Below the pieces are notes generated by a model. The model was not told where the DNA came from. It was given only the letters and a program-made list of their open reading frames with translations, and made no database searches. Below are positions 1 to 8,701 of a stretch of 53,577 bases of DNA, piece by piece. Every line of letters begins with the position of its first letter. The first letter of the stretch is position 1. The stretch comes from Spirochaetia bacterium. GTDB taxonomy: Bacteria > Spirochaetota > Leptospiria > Turneriellales > JAOUFE01. Both the position numbers and the translations under genes were made by a program. The DNA lies in assembly GCA_029857955.1 (NCBI GenBank), contig JAOUFY010000011.1, positions 1-53,577 of the forward strand, written 5' to 3'.

Positions 1-166
1 AGTTTAGTTTTCTAATTAAATCAGCTGCAAATATAAAGCTTCCCTTTAATATACAGATTAAAACTATATTTTTTGTTCCAAGGCAGTCATGGTTTAGTGT
101 CATTGCCATGTCAGTTATTTTATTGGCAATGGCAATTTCGTCGAATAACGGTTTAATTTGGTTCAT
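1..166 (-). CDS. hpt: Hypoxanthine phosphoribosyltransferase, N-terminal part (runs off the window)
   Basis: Reading the minus strand from the ATG at 166 gives 55 codons that stay open to the window edge. The segment matches the N-terminus of purine salvage phosphoribosyltransferases, which convert hypoxanthine or guanine plus PRPP to the nucleotide in the cytoplasm: a helix with the pattern LFDEIAIANKITDMA, then the strand-loop ILKGSFIFAADLIRKL, which carries the family LKG(S/A) loop. The PRPP-binding motif lies outside the window. Its start codon overlaps the stop of the sensor kinase gene (ATGA), so the two are probably translationally coupled. Family assignment is good; hypoxanthine versus guanine specificity cannot be judged. 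Confidence 0.75.
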   Translation of the reverse strand, partial: MNQIKPLFDEIAIANKITDMAMTLNHDCLGTKNIVLICILKGSFIFAADLIRKLN

Positions 167-3100
167 AAAATATCAATGATGATCATCGTTATGTCATCAT
201 GCGGAGTTTTAATATTTACAAAGTAATCATTTAATATGAGTTTACGGGCATTGTCTACAGATAATGCTAAACTATCCTGTACTAAACCGAGAAGATGGTT
301 TTCTCCGGATTCATATCCAATTTGTTCATAGGCTTCTGTAATTCCATCCGTATACAATATTAAACGATCACCGCTTCCAATATCAAGGCTGTTTTGACCT
401 AATTTTATATCTTTTCGAAAACCAATTGCGCCGCCTGTTGTTTTTAGCAGACTTAGTGCGCTGGTTTTTTTACTGTAATGTATTCCATAGGGGTGACCTG
501 CGTTGCTGTAAAAAGCTTTTTCATTATTTAAATCAAGGTAAAGGTAGAAAGAAGTGAGAAATGAAGTTCCCGTGTGATTAAATAATTTATCATTGATAGC
601 TTTTAACATATTGGACGGGTTTTCAATTTCACTGCGCAAGTCGGCAAATAAAATTTTAATCATGGATGCAATGAGAGCCGCCGCCATTCCGTGACCTGAA
701 ACATCTGCGACTATAAATCCAATATTATTTTCTCTTGAAATTGTATAATCATAATAATCTCCTCCGACTTGTGTCATGGGAATATAGGTAAACGAACATT
801 CAATATTATTTAGTTTGGGTAAACTTTTCGGTAAAATAGAACTTTGCAGCTTAACGGCCATTTCCATATCTTTCTTCATATACAAAAGTTCGTTATGATT
901 TTTAATGGATTTTTTTAGCTGAAGTAACGTTTTAATTCTGGCTACTAATTCATTGGAGCGAAATGGCTTGGAAATATAATCATTAGCGCCGCATTCAAAT
1001 CCATATTTAATATTATTTTCGTCGTTCAATGCCGTCAGGAGAATTATCGGTAATTCATAAGAATTAAACTTGTCACGGATTATTTTCGTAACTTCAAATC
1101 CGCTCATCTCGGGCATCATAACATCTAATAAAATTAAATCCGGTTTATCGGCGCTGGATGTTAATAAATTCAAGCATTCTTTACCTGAGCTTATCTTTGT
1201 GATTTTATAATTTAATTTGTCCAGGATTCTCGCAACAACTTCAATATTTATGGGTTCATCATCTACAACATAAATATGTGATTTATTTTGAATATTGTCG
1301 GTTAAATTTTCTATTTTATGTTTAAGTTCCGGTTCTTTTAGTATATAACTGGTTACTGGCTGCTTAAAAGTTAGTGCATTAGCTTCTTCCTTTGTTATTT
1401 TGGAGCTTAGGGGTAAAGTAAATGAAAATCTTGAGCCTTTTCCGGGTTTTGATTTTACAAAAATTTCGCCAGAATGTAAATTAATAAGTTGCCTTGTAAT
1501 GCTTAAGCCTAATCCCATTCCGCTTGAATTCCTGGTAACGCTGTTGTCAATTTGTTCAAATGGTTTAAAAATTTTATTATGGTATTTAATGTCGATGCCT
1601 ATTCCGGTATCTCTAACGTGAATTATCGCATGGGTCTTGTCAAGTGTGCAGCCATAAATGATAATTCTGCCTGATACAGTGTATTTAATTGCATTGGAAA
1701 AAAGATTCAGCAATATTTGTTGTATTCTGTTTTCATCTCCATACAGGAAGGGAAATTGATCAGAAATTTTATTTATAATGACGATATTTTTATTTACTAT
1801 GGATTCTTTCATAAGAAGCAGAACAATGTTAAGTAAAGAAGGCAGGTGAATATTTTTATGAATCAGCCGTAAATCATGATTTTTTAAACGCGTGACATCA
1901 AGAATATCATTTATAAGAAACAAAAGTCTTCTGGCGCTTGTGTTGATGATGTGTAAACTTTCTTGAACATTCTTGTTTAAAGGCTCATTAGTATTTAATA
2001 AGGATTCGCTGATTCCAAGTATGCCATGTAAAGGCGTTTTAATTTCGTGGGAAGTATTGGCAAGGAATTCATTCTTCATTAAATTTGCTTTTTTTAAACT
2101 ATTGATGGACTTTTTTTGAGCTTTAGATTTTTCAATTTGAAATCGTAAAATACTTTCATTTAAACTAAAAGAAAAGATCAGAGATTGAATAAGAAAACCA
2201 GATTGTAAAATATTTTCGGTCATTATATTGTGAGGAACAAATCCGGATGATTTTAACACAATAAAAATACTGGTTATGGGTAATATCAGCCAGCCAATAA
2301 AAAAAGAAAAGTTTTTTACATGATTTTTAAATAATAATTTTATAGAGATACCAAGCATGGTGAGAGCAAAGATGACTGATGTAAACATGGCGGTATTCAC
2401 TACAAATATTCTTGAAATATGCTTTCCAATCATCAAAGACATTGCAATGATAATTAAAGATGCAAAGGCCAGAAAATTGATCGTTGTCAGGTTTACTTTC
2501 GCGTTTCGTAGCGAATTTAAAAATGAAAGACAAAAAAAGCTTGCTGTAAGTATGGTTGTTCCAAGAAAAAATGGAAGAGAGATATAATTCCACCAGACAC
2601 TATCTGGCCAGATGAACTGATAGGTTAAACCTTGCAGAGATGCGCTTAAAAGATTAATAGAAATAATAAAAATAACGTAGTATAAAAATGTAATTTTTTT
2701 TATGGAAAAAAACATCAACAAGTTATATATGATCATAGCTAGCATAATTCCATAATATAATCCAAACAATAGATTTCTTTTCTGGTTATATTCGTCAAAA
2801 ATATCATGACGTTGTAATTTTGCAGGAATTATTTTTGAACCGGAACCGCTTATTTTAATGTAGTATGTGTAAGACTCTGTTTGTTTTGGAATTTTTATTG
2901 GAATGATAAAATTTGCATGAGGATAAATTCTTGAAGAAAATGGCAATAAGCGCCCTGTTTGGTAATGATCAACTTGGCGGTTGTTTTGATATGTATACAG
3001 ATCTATAAAATCATGATGTACATATTCAATGTTTAAAAACCAAAATAAATCTTCATTATCTTTATTTTTTAAAGTGAATTTTAGCCAATATGTATTTTTA

Positions 3101-3351
3101 TTAAAGCCGAAGTTCGGTGTTTTGGGCGCGGTACTGAAAAATTCATTTTGAAGCGTCGGGTTGATCACCTGGTCTACACTAAAATATCTTTCTCTGTCAT
3201 TTAATATTTCAAAGTAGTTTGACAGTAAAATAGTATTTGATTTTTTACTTAACTCAATATCATTTGATAGCGCATATGTATGCCCATAAAGCAGTATTGC
3301 CAGTACAATAATAATTCGTTGGTAAGTCTTCACTATCATGTCTATAAGCAT
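163..3351 (-). CDS. Hybrid sensor: 7TMR-DISM input, histidine kinase, receiver and SpoIIE/PP2C phosphatase
   Basis: A 1062-residue membrane signalling protein. A signal peptide (about 1-28) precedes a 7TMR-DISMED2-type periplasmic domain (about 45-190), then a seven-helix membrane block (about 190-400). HisKA contains NTSHEIKTPLHG with the phospho-His near residue 437; the HATPase has an N box and the G box GMGLGLSI. A receiver starts with VVDDEP near 694 and has the acceptor Asp in LLDVMMPEMSG. The C-terminal 210 residues are a SpoIIE-type PP2C phosphatase with GGDYYDY and VADVSGHGMAAAL. The protein could therefore control both phosphotransfer and dephosphorylation of a partner, for example an anti-sigma antagonist; this is inference. 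This architecture is common in Leptospira-like spirochaetes. The gene ends in a 4-base overlap with hpt. Confidence 0.9.
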   Translation of the reverse strand: MLIDMIVKTYQRIIIVLAILLYGHTYALSNDIELSKKSNTILLSNYFEILNDRERYFSVDQVINPTLQNEFFSTAPKTPNFGFNKNTYWLKFTLKNKDNEDLFWFLNIEYVHHDFIDLYTYQNNRQVDHYQTGRLLPFSSRIYPHANFIIPIKIPKQTESYTYYIKISGSGSKIIPAKLQRHDIFDEYNQKRNLLFGLYYGIMLAMIIYNLLMFFSIKKITFLYYVIFIISINLLSASLQGLTYQFIWPDSVWWNYISLPFFLGTTILTASFFCLSFLNSLRNAKVNLTTINFLAFASLIIIAMSLMIGKHISRIFVVNTAMFTSVIFALTMLGISIKLLFKNHVKNFSFFIGWLILPITSIFIVLKSSGFVPHNIMTENILQSGFLIQSLIFSFSLNESILRFQIEKSKAQKKSINSLKKANLMKNEFLANTSHEIKTPLHGILGISESLLNTNEPLNKNVQESLHIINTSARRLLFLINDILDVTRLKNHDLRLIHKNIHLPSLLNIVLLLMKESIVNKNIVIINKISDQFPFLYGDENRIQQILLNLFSNAIKYTVSGRIIIYGCTLDKTHAIIHVRDTGIGIDIKYHNKIFKPFEQIDNSVTRNSSGMGLGLSITRQLINLHSGEIFVKSKPGKGSRFSFTLPLSSKITKEEANALTFKQPVTSYILKEPELKHKIENLTDNIQNKSHIYVVDDEPINIEVVARILDKLNYKITKISSGKECLNLLTSSADKPDLILLDVMMPEMSGFEVTKIIRDKFNSYELPIILLTALNDENNIKYGFECGANDYISKPFRSNELVARIKTLLQLKKSIKNHNELLYMKKDMEMAVKLQSSILPKSLPKLNNIECSFTYIPMTQVGGDYYDYTISRENNIGFIVADVSGHGMAAALIASMIKILFADLRSEIENPSNMLKAINDKLFNHTGTSFLTSFYLYLDLNNEKAFYSNAGHPYGIHYSKKTSALSLLKTTGGAIGFRKDIKLGQNSLDIGSGDRLILYTDGITEAYEQIGYESGENHLLGLVQDSLALSVDNARKLILNDYFVNIKTPHDDITMIIIDIL

Positions 3352-3682
3352 TGATTTAACCTGTCAATTGGAATTCCTTTAAGGTTGTTTTTCGTGCATA
3401 AAAGTTTGCCTGGTATACAAATACAGCACTCATTGGTCATGAAATCGTTATTTGGAAAAAATTAAATTTTTTAAATAACTCTTAGTGAATCGTATTAAAG
3501 ATTTACCTCAAAAATCAAGTTGGTAGTTTAGTGTATCCGATATTGTTTTTATGAAGGAATTTTAAACTTTTAATTACATTACGAAGTGAAATATATTATA
3601 ATATAATAATTACTGTCGAAAAATTAAGTTTAGTTTTAAAATATTTTCAATGCATTCATTAAAAAATTTAAATAAGTAACAT
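3352..3682. other. Intergenic spacer between the sensor gene and a small ORF
   Basis: This AT-rich stretch separates the minus-strand sensor gene from a short plus-strand ORF, so it must hold divergent promoters. A run of TATAAT-like words lies around 3594-3610. No clear -35/-10 pair, hairpin or RNA gene was seen. Confidence 0.4.
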
Positions 3683-3850
3683 ATGGATTTTAAAGAAGAT
3701 AAATTACATGAACGTGAGAAATTAATATCAAGTATGGATATTAACCATGAAGAAGTCGAACAAAAACAACTTTTATATTTTGATCATACACGTATTCGTC
3801 ACATGGAACGTATGTTCGACTTGTTTCTGACATTATTTAAACGCAGATAA
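3683..3850 (+). CDS. Small hypothetical protein (55 aa)
   Basis: An ATG-to-TAA reading frame of 55 codons, highly charged, beginning MDFKEDKLHEREKL and ending LFLTLFKRR. It is predicted mostly helical, with many Glu, Lys, His and Arg residues, and has no signal peptide or membrane segment. The TATAAT-like words of 3594-3610 lie upstream, but no convincing Shine-Dalgarno sequence precedes the ATG. A GC-rich inverted repeat follows 35 bases after the stop, as expected of a transcription end. I do not recognise a family. It could be a chance ORF; the natural-looking amino acid composition is the main argument for it. Confidence 0.4.
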   Translation: MDFKEDKLHEREKLISSMDINHEEVEQKQLLYFDHTRIRHMERMFDLFLTLFKRR

Positions 3851-3884
3851 TTCATCATCGATACCAATGAGGGATCCATTCGGT

Positions 3885-3927
3885 TGCCGCCCCTCTCTTA
3901 AATATTTTGCAGACGGGGCGGGCGGCA
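3885..3927. terminator. GC-rich inverted repeat between convergent genes
   Basis: TGCCGCCC (3885-3892) pairs with GGGCGGCA (3920-3927), giving an 8-bp GC-only-core stem in an otherwise AT-rich spacer. It sits between the 3' ends of the small plus-strand ORF and nrdJ. On the minus strand no U-tract follows directly, so a classical Rho-independent mechanism is uncertain. It may be a bidirectional terminator or an mRNA 3'-end stabiliser. Confidence 0.4.
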
Positions 3928-3940
3928 TGCTTTTAAAATT

Positions 3941-6900
3941 TTATGAACAACCTGTCGTTGCTCCGCAACTTTCGCATTTTAGACACGATCCATTGCGTAC
4001 CAGCGTCATTGAATTACATTCAGGGCAGGCCTGTCCTTCGTATCCTTTAATTCGGGCTTCCTCTATTTTTGTTTTTTGAGCAACCATTCTTTGTTGTTTA
4101 TTATCTTTTGCGTCATCTTTGCCGCTGCTGAAAATAGGCATACCTTCAGGAATATCGGATGGGTCGTCAATGGATTCATTTTCTTTATGCGGATCGCGAT
4201 TTTCTGTTATTAAATCTTCAGGCGAAACATGAGCCAGGTCATTTCTACCTAGATAGTTTATGGCAAGTTCGCGGAAAACATAGTCCATTACCGATGTCGC
4301 CATTTTAATCCTGTCATGACCGCTTACGATACCGTTTGGTTCAAACTTGGTAAAGATGAAGGCATCGACAAATTCTTCAAGAGGAACTCCATATTGCAGT
4401 CCCAGAGAGATGGCGATGGCAAAGCCGTTCATGATGCTTCTAAACGCGGCTCCTTCTTTATACATATCCAGAAAAATTTCTCCAAGCGTTCCGTCTTCGT
4501 ATTCGCCTGTCCTTAGATAAATTTTATGGCCAGAAATGATACCTTTTTGGGTATATCCTGATCTTCTATGCGGTAATTTTCTGCGTTGCTGCATTTGTTG
4601 TGTTGCTATCATGTGAGCCAGTTTTTCTGCCTTTTCTTGTTGAGGCATTGCTGTTAATTCCGAGACATCAACATGTTTAAAAAGGTTTTCGCCAAACGAT
4701 GACAGCGGCTGTGAAAGTTTTGAACCGTCTCTGTAAATGGTTGTGGATTTTAACATTAGTTTCCATGACGAAATAAAAACGCTGTTTATATCCTCAAGGG
4801 TTACGTCGTGGGGCATGTTGATGGTTTTTGATATCGCACCTGAAACAAAGGGTTGGGCGGCAGCCATAATTTGCACATGCGCCTGATAAGGAATAAAACG
4901 TTTACCAATTTTACCGCATTTGCTGGCGCAGTCAAAAATTGACAAGTGTTCTTCTTTAATAACAGAAGTTCCTTCAATCGTCATTGTACCGCAGATGTAT
5001 TGATTGGCTTCGTTAATTTGATTTTCTGTAAATCCAAGGTGGATTAAAATATTAAAATCAGGGTCTTCAAGTTGATCAAGGGATACGCCCAGGCTGCCGG
5101 TTAAGAAATCATCGCCAAGGATTACCCTGTTAAACACATAATTCAAGTCAAAAACCGTAGGCAGCATTTTTTCCATCGTTGCAATTAAATCCGTCGTAAA
5201 CCCTAACGATTTTAATGTTTCAAGATTAATGTGGGGTGCATTTTCAAACGATGCAGTACCAACCATGTGGGCTTGAATGGCATCAATATCACGCGAGCTA
5301 TACCCGAGCGCCTTTAGTGTTGCAGGAACAGATTTATTGACAATTTTAAAATATCCTCCGCCGGCAAGTTTTTTAAACTTTACCAGTGCATAATCAGGTT
5401 CAATTCCGGTTGTATCACAATCCATCAACAAGCCAATTGTACCAGTCGGAGCAATTGCCGTTACCTGGGCGTTTCTAAAACCATATTTATTTCCAAATTC
5501 GAGTGCATCATCCCACGATTGTCTGGCGGCTTTTAACAATACTTCAGGCGTATACTTTTCTAAAATTCCAAGAGGCGTTATAGTCAGACCTTCATAGGCA
5601 GATGCTTCTTCATTATATGCGGCTCTTCTATGGTTTCTCATAACGCGCAACATTGGTTCTTTATTATTTTCATAAGCTGCAAAAGCGCCAAGCTCTGAAG
5701 CCATTTCCGCTGAAGTTTTATACGCAATTCCTGATAAAATGGCTGTGAGCGATGCGGTAACCGCGTTCGCTTCTCTTGAATTGTAGGGGATTCCCATCAC
5801 CATTAACAGAGAACCAAGATTGGCATAACCAAGACCAAGGGTTCGATATTTATAGGAGAGTTCTGCAATTTTAGGCGATGGATATTGAGCCATCAGTACT
5901 GCAATTTCAAGTACAACTGTCCAGATTCTTATTGAATGGGTATACAAATCAACATTAAATGTCTTTTTATCTTCATCGTAATATTTTTTTAAATTTAACG
6001 ACGCCAGATTACAGGCAGTATCGTCTAAAAACATGTATTCACTGCATGGGTTAGAAGCATTGATTTGGCCATCTGTAGAACATGTGTGCCATTCGTTGAT
6101 GGTTGTATCAAACTGCACTCCAGGGTCTGCTGCTGTCCATGCCGCATAAGAAATTTTACCAAACAAATCTTTTGCCTGTACCGTTTTTACCGTATGCCCG
6201 TCTGTTCGACTGGTAAGATTCCATGTACGATTGTCTTCTACGGCTTTCATAAAAGCATTTGAAAGTCTAACTGAATTGTTGGAGTTTTGACCGCTAACGG
6301 TTTGGTACGCTTCTGAATTGTAGTCGACGTTAAATTCTTCAAATTTCAGGGCATTGATATCGTGTATGCCCTGCTTTGCAATTTCTGTAATTCTCTGAAC
6401 GTAACTTTTAGGAATACAGTTTATCTGGGCTTCAATTAAAGCTTCGCGTAATTTTTCATTGGTGTCAGGGTTTAAAAGTTCAGGATTTTCAATGACTCCT
6501 TTAAGCGACTGAAGCAGTTTGGTCATTGTTTTTTTAATGATGATGGAACCCGCAACAAGACTTGCTACCTTGTTTTCTTCGCGAACTTTCCAGCTCACAA
6601 ATTCTTCAATATCAGGATGATCTACATCAAGGGTTACCATTTTGGCTGCCCGACGGGTAGTTCCGCCTGATTTTATCGCGCCTGCCGCAGCATCGCCAAT
6701 TTTAAGAAAACTCATGAGACCGGAGCTTTTGCCTCCGCCGGATAGTTTTTCATCACGCGCACGCAGTTTGGAAAAATTGCTTCCTGTGCCGGAACCATAT
6801 TTAAATAATCGGGCTTCGCGAATCCATAGATCCATGATTCCGCCGGAATTTACCAGATCATCGCTTACTGACTGGATAAAACAGGCATGAGGCTGCGGAT

Positions 6901-7477
6901 GTTCATAAGCAGACTTGCTTTTTACCATTTTTTTAGTTACCGGGTCGATGTAGTAGTGCCCCTGAGAAGGACCATCGATACCATATGACCAGTGCAGTCC
7001 TGTGTTAAACCATTGAGGAGAGTTTGGAGCCGCAATTTGCTGAACAAGCATATAGGACAATTCATTGTAAAAATTTAGAGCGTCATCCTCGGAATCAAAG
7101 TAATTATGTTTATAACCCCAATAAGTCCATGTTCCGGCAAGTCGGTGTACAACCTGCTTAACGCTGGTTTCTCTCGTAAAACGTTCTTCTGCAGGTATGT
7201 TTTTTAATTTTTCTTCATCCGGAACTGATCGTTGCAGCCATTCGGGGACGTTTTCTTCTTCTACTTTTTTAAGGAAGCGGGGTATGCCGGCTTTTCGAAA
7301 ATACTTTTGAGCAAGTATGTCTGTGGCGACCTGCGACCAATAAGAAGGAACTTCAACATCTCGTGCTTCAAATATCTTTCTTCCGTCGGTATTTAAGATT
7401 TCAGATGTTCTTTTTTCAAACAATATGTCTGAAAATATATTGTTTTGTCCATTTGTATATTTTTTATTAAACTTCAT
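3941..7477 (-). CDS. nrdJ: Vitamin B12-dependent (class II) ribonucleoside-diphosphate reductase
   Basis: A 1178-residue adenosylcobalamin-dependent reductase that makes deoxyribonucleotides without oxygen or a separate radical subunit. The catalytic barrel shows HACFIQSV, the loop GSGTGSNFSKLR, NPCSEYMF with DTACNLASLNL, and the nucleotide-site APTGTIG. The C-terminus is an insertion-rich tail ending in a zinc-ribbon (CPEC ... CLKCESCG) typical of the long NrdJ subgroup. The start ATG has a GGAGAG ribosome site about ten bases upstream. A canonical promoter lies about 180 bases upstream, leaving a long leader. No nrdA/nrdB genes are seen here. Cobalamin dependence is consistent with cobA at 19.3-20.0 kb. 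Confidence 0.95.
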   Translation of the reverse strand: MKFNKKYTNGQNNIFSDILFEKRTSEILNTDGRKIFEARDVEVPSYWSQVATDILAQKYFRKAGIPRFLKKVEEENVPEWLQRSVPDEEKLKNIPAEERFTRETSVKQVVHRLAGTWTYWGYKHNYFDSEDDALNFYNELSYMLVQQIAAPNSPQWFNTGLHWSYGIDGPSQGHYYIDPVTKKMVKSKSAYEHPQPHACFIQSVSDDLVNSGGIMDLWIREARLFKYGSGTGSNFSKLRARDEKLSGGGKSSGLMSFLKIGDAAAGAIKSGGTTRRAAKMVTLDVDHPDIEEFVSWKVREENKVASLVAGSIIIKKTMTKLLQSLKGVIENPELLNPDTNEKLREALIEAQINCIPKSYVQRITEIAKQGIHDINALKFEEFNVDYNSEAYQTVSGQNSNNSVRLSNAFMKAVEDNRTWNLTSRTDGHTVKTVQAKDLFGKISYAAWTAADPGVQFDTTINEWHTCSTDGQINASNPCSEYMFLDDTACNLASLNLKKYYDEDKKTFNVDLYTHSIRIWTVVLEIAVLMAQYPSPKIAELSYKYRTLGLGYANLGSLLMVMGIPYNSREANAVTASLTAILSGIAYKTSAEMASELGAFAAYENNKEPMLRVMRNHRRAAYNEEASAYEGLTITPLGILEKYTPEVLLKAARQSWDDALEFGNKYGFRNAQVTAIAPTGTIGLLMDCDTTGIEPDYALVKFKKLAGGGYFKIVNKSVPATLKALGYSSRDIDAIQAHMVGTASFENAPHINLETLKSLGFTTDLIATMEKMLPTVFDLNYVFNRVILGDDFLTGSLGVSLDQLEDPDFNILIHLGFTENQINEANQYICGTMTIEGTSVIKEEHLSIFDCASKCGKIGKRFIPYQAHVQIMAAAQPFVSGAISKTINMPHDVTLEDINSVFISSWKLMLKSTTIYRDGSKLSQPLSSFGENLFKHVDVSELTAMPQQEKAEKLAHMIATQQMQQRRKLPHRRSGYTQKGIISGHKIYLRTGEYEDGTLGEIFLDMYKEGAAFRSIMNGFAIAISLGLQYGVPLEEFVDAFIFTKFEPNGIVSGHDRIKMATSVMDYVFRELAINYLGRNDLAHVSPEDLITENRDPHKENESIDDPSDIPEGMPIFSSGKDDAKDNKQQRMVAQKTKIEEARIKGYEGQACPECNSMTLVRNGSCLKCESCGATTGCS

Positions 7478-7661
7478 TTCCAGTTCTCTCCATCATACAT
7501 TATCTAGCATACTTTTTTAATACGATGATCATACTAAAGGTTAGTAGATATCTCTATTTGTCTCTTGTTACAAAAGTTATGTCTATATTTAGCTACCTGA
7601 AAGGGTATAATCCATATTATGTCACATTTACAAGGATCATTTCTCAACAGATTGGACATGC

Positions 7662-7689
7662 TTTATATAAACTCTCGACCCTATGTCAA
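7662..7689 (-). promoter_or_regulatory. Sigma70-type promoter upstream of nrdJ
   Basis: On the minus strand TTGACA (7684-7689) is followed after 16 bases by TATAAA (7662-7667). This reads toward nrdJ and predicts a leader of roughly 180 nucleotides. No cobalamin B12-box or NrdR-type box was recognised in the leader. Confidence 0.5.
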
Positions 7690-7726
7690 ATTACTTTTTC
7701 CAAATTGTTAAAAAAATTAACTTATA

Positions 7727-8395
7727 TTATTTTACAACAAATCCGTTTAAAAGCTCTTCAATATCATTTTTATAGTCAGGAAACGATTCCTCTGCAGTAA
7801 ACCCGACGATTTGAAAAGAGGATTTTTTTTCTGAATAAATATAATACATATAAATGAAATTCATACCTTCGATGTTTGCCTTTATTGTCAGCATGATCAC
7901 TTTTACGCCATTTACAACTCGTTCTTCTTCATTTAATATTTTAACCGAGCTTGATGCCTCGCGTACGTTTTGTATAACGACATTTCTTAATTCCTCCATG
8001 GGAATATATTCATTTTCAGGAACTACCATGGCATATGCCTTGGCATCCGTGTACTCAAGACTGTATTCGGCGATTTCGCTTAGACTTTTTTCAAGAATTT
8101 TCCATTTTTTAGAATCATAATTGATTGTATATTGTGTATTCTTTCCTTTTACATTGTCTTTTGAGAGGGAAGGAGTAGTAAATTTTTTAGAATTGATAGC
8201 GCGAAGTTCTTTGGGCACATATTTCCAAGTTCCGTCGAAGTAGAGATTTACAGATTCGCCTGATTCTGTTACGGCTTTAATGGGCGCTTTAGAGCTTGAC
8301 CCTTCTTGATTATTTGATGTTTGGGTAAAAACAGAAGATGATAAAAATATTAATATAAAGGTCAGTAGACTGATGAACGTATTTTTTTTACTCAT
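7727..8395 (-). CDS. Secreted protein with a PsbP/Mog1-like C-terminal domain (hypothetical)
   Basis: A 222-residue protein with a signal peptide (about 1-25, hydrophobic core then SVFTQ). Residues about 35-60 contain a short segment with the pattern VNLYFDGTWKYVP. The remainder (about 85-222) resembles the alpha/beta fold of PsbP/Mog1/DUF1795-type proteins: a strand with KKWKILEK, a central VPENEYIPMEELRNVV, and a C-terminal helix of the type FPDYKNDIEELLNGF. No catalytic motif is seen. Localisation is periplasmic or surface. No Shine-Dalgarno site precedes the ATG. It is upstream of nrdJ on the same strand but has its own promoter region. The fold assignment is tentative and the function unknown. 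Confidence 0.7.
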   Translation of the reverse strand: MSKKNTFISLLTFILIFLSSSVFTQTSNNQEGSSSKAPIKAVTESGESVNLYFDGTWKYVPKELRAINSKKFTTPSLSKDNVKGKNTQYTINYDSKKWKILEKSLSEIAEYSLEYTDAKAYAMVVPENEYIPMEELRNVVIQNVREASSSVKILNEEERVVNGVKVIMLTIKANIEGMNFIYMYYIYSEKKSSFQIVGFTAEESFPDYKNDIEELLNGFVVK

Positions 8396-8701
8396 TTAGT
8401 AAATTGTTATACATATATTATGGCGTAAATAAAAATATAATTGTGGAGCGGCTACTTCTGACAAAATGCAGCCACTCGTTATAATTTTAAGTTTGACCAA
8501 TTGTTGAATTGTAAAACTTTTGATTTGCTTTTTAATCAATATTTTGTTACCTTGGTATACAATAATACAAGAATGTATGTATTTCTGTTTTATGTAAAAA
8601 TTGTTGCTGTATTATGATCAAGTGTAAGTTTTTAATGAATAAATAACTTAATTATTCAAATATTGGGTAAGTTTAGTATATTTAAATGTAGGAGTAATAA
8701 T
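8396..8701. other. Divergent promoter spacer carrying a dispersed repeat copy
   Basis: The spacer separates a minus-strand secreted protein gene from the plus-strand acyl-CoA synthetase. It contains copy A of the GGAGCGGCTACTT repeat (8445-8457) and otherwise AT-rich sequence with several TATACAAT-like words. No RNA gene was seen. Confidence 0.5.
8445..8457 (+). repeat. Dispersed intergenic repeat, copy A (GGAGCGGCTACTT)
   Basis: This 13-mer recurs at 39076-39089 (complement strand) and 53451-53464. Here GAGCGGCT (8446-8453) can pair with AGCCACTC (8470-8477), with one mismatch, to make a hairpin. All three copies lie between divergent genes. Confidence 0.5.

Noticed and set aside
7478-7726. 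Cobalamin riboswitch upstream of nrdJ
   Set aside because: A long leader is present, but no B12-box-like core was recognised. A covariance search would be needed to reopen it.
7525-7800. 91-codon plus-strand ORF antisense to the nrdJ leader and the end of the secreted-protein gene
   Set aside because: It overlaps the minus-strand gene tail and the promoter region, and the translation is hydrophobic/basic without recognisable features. It is most likely a shadow frame.
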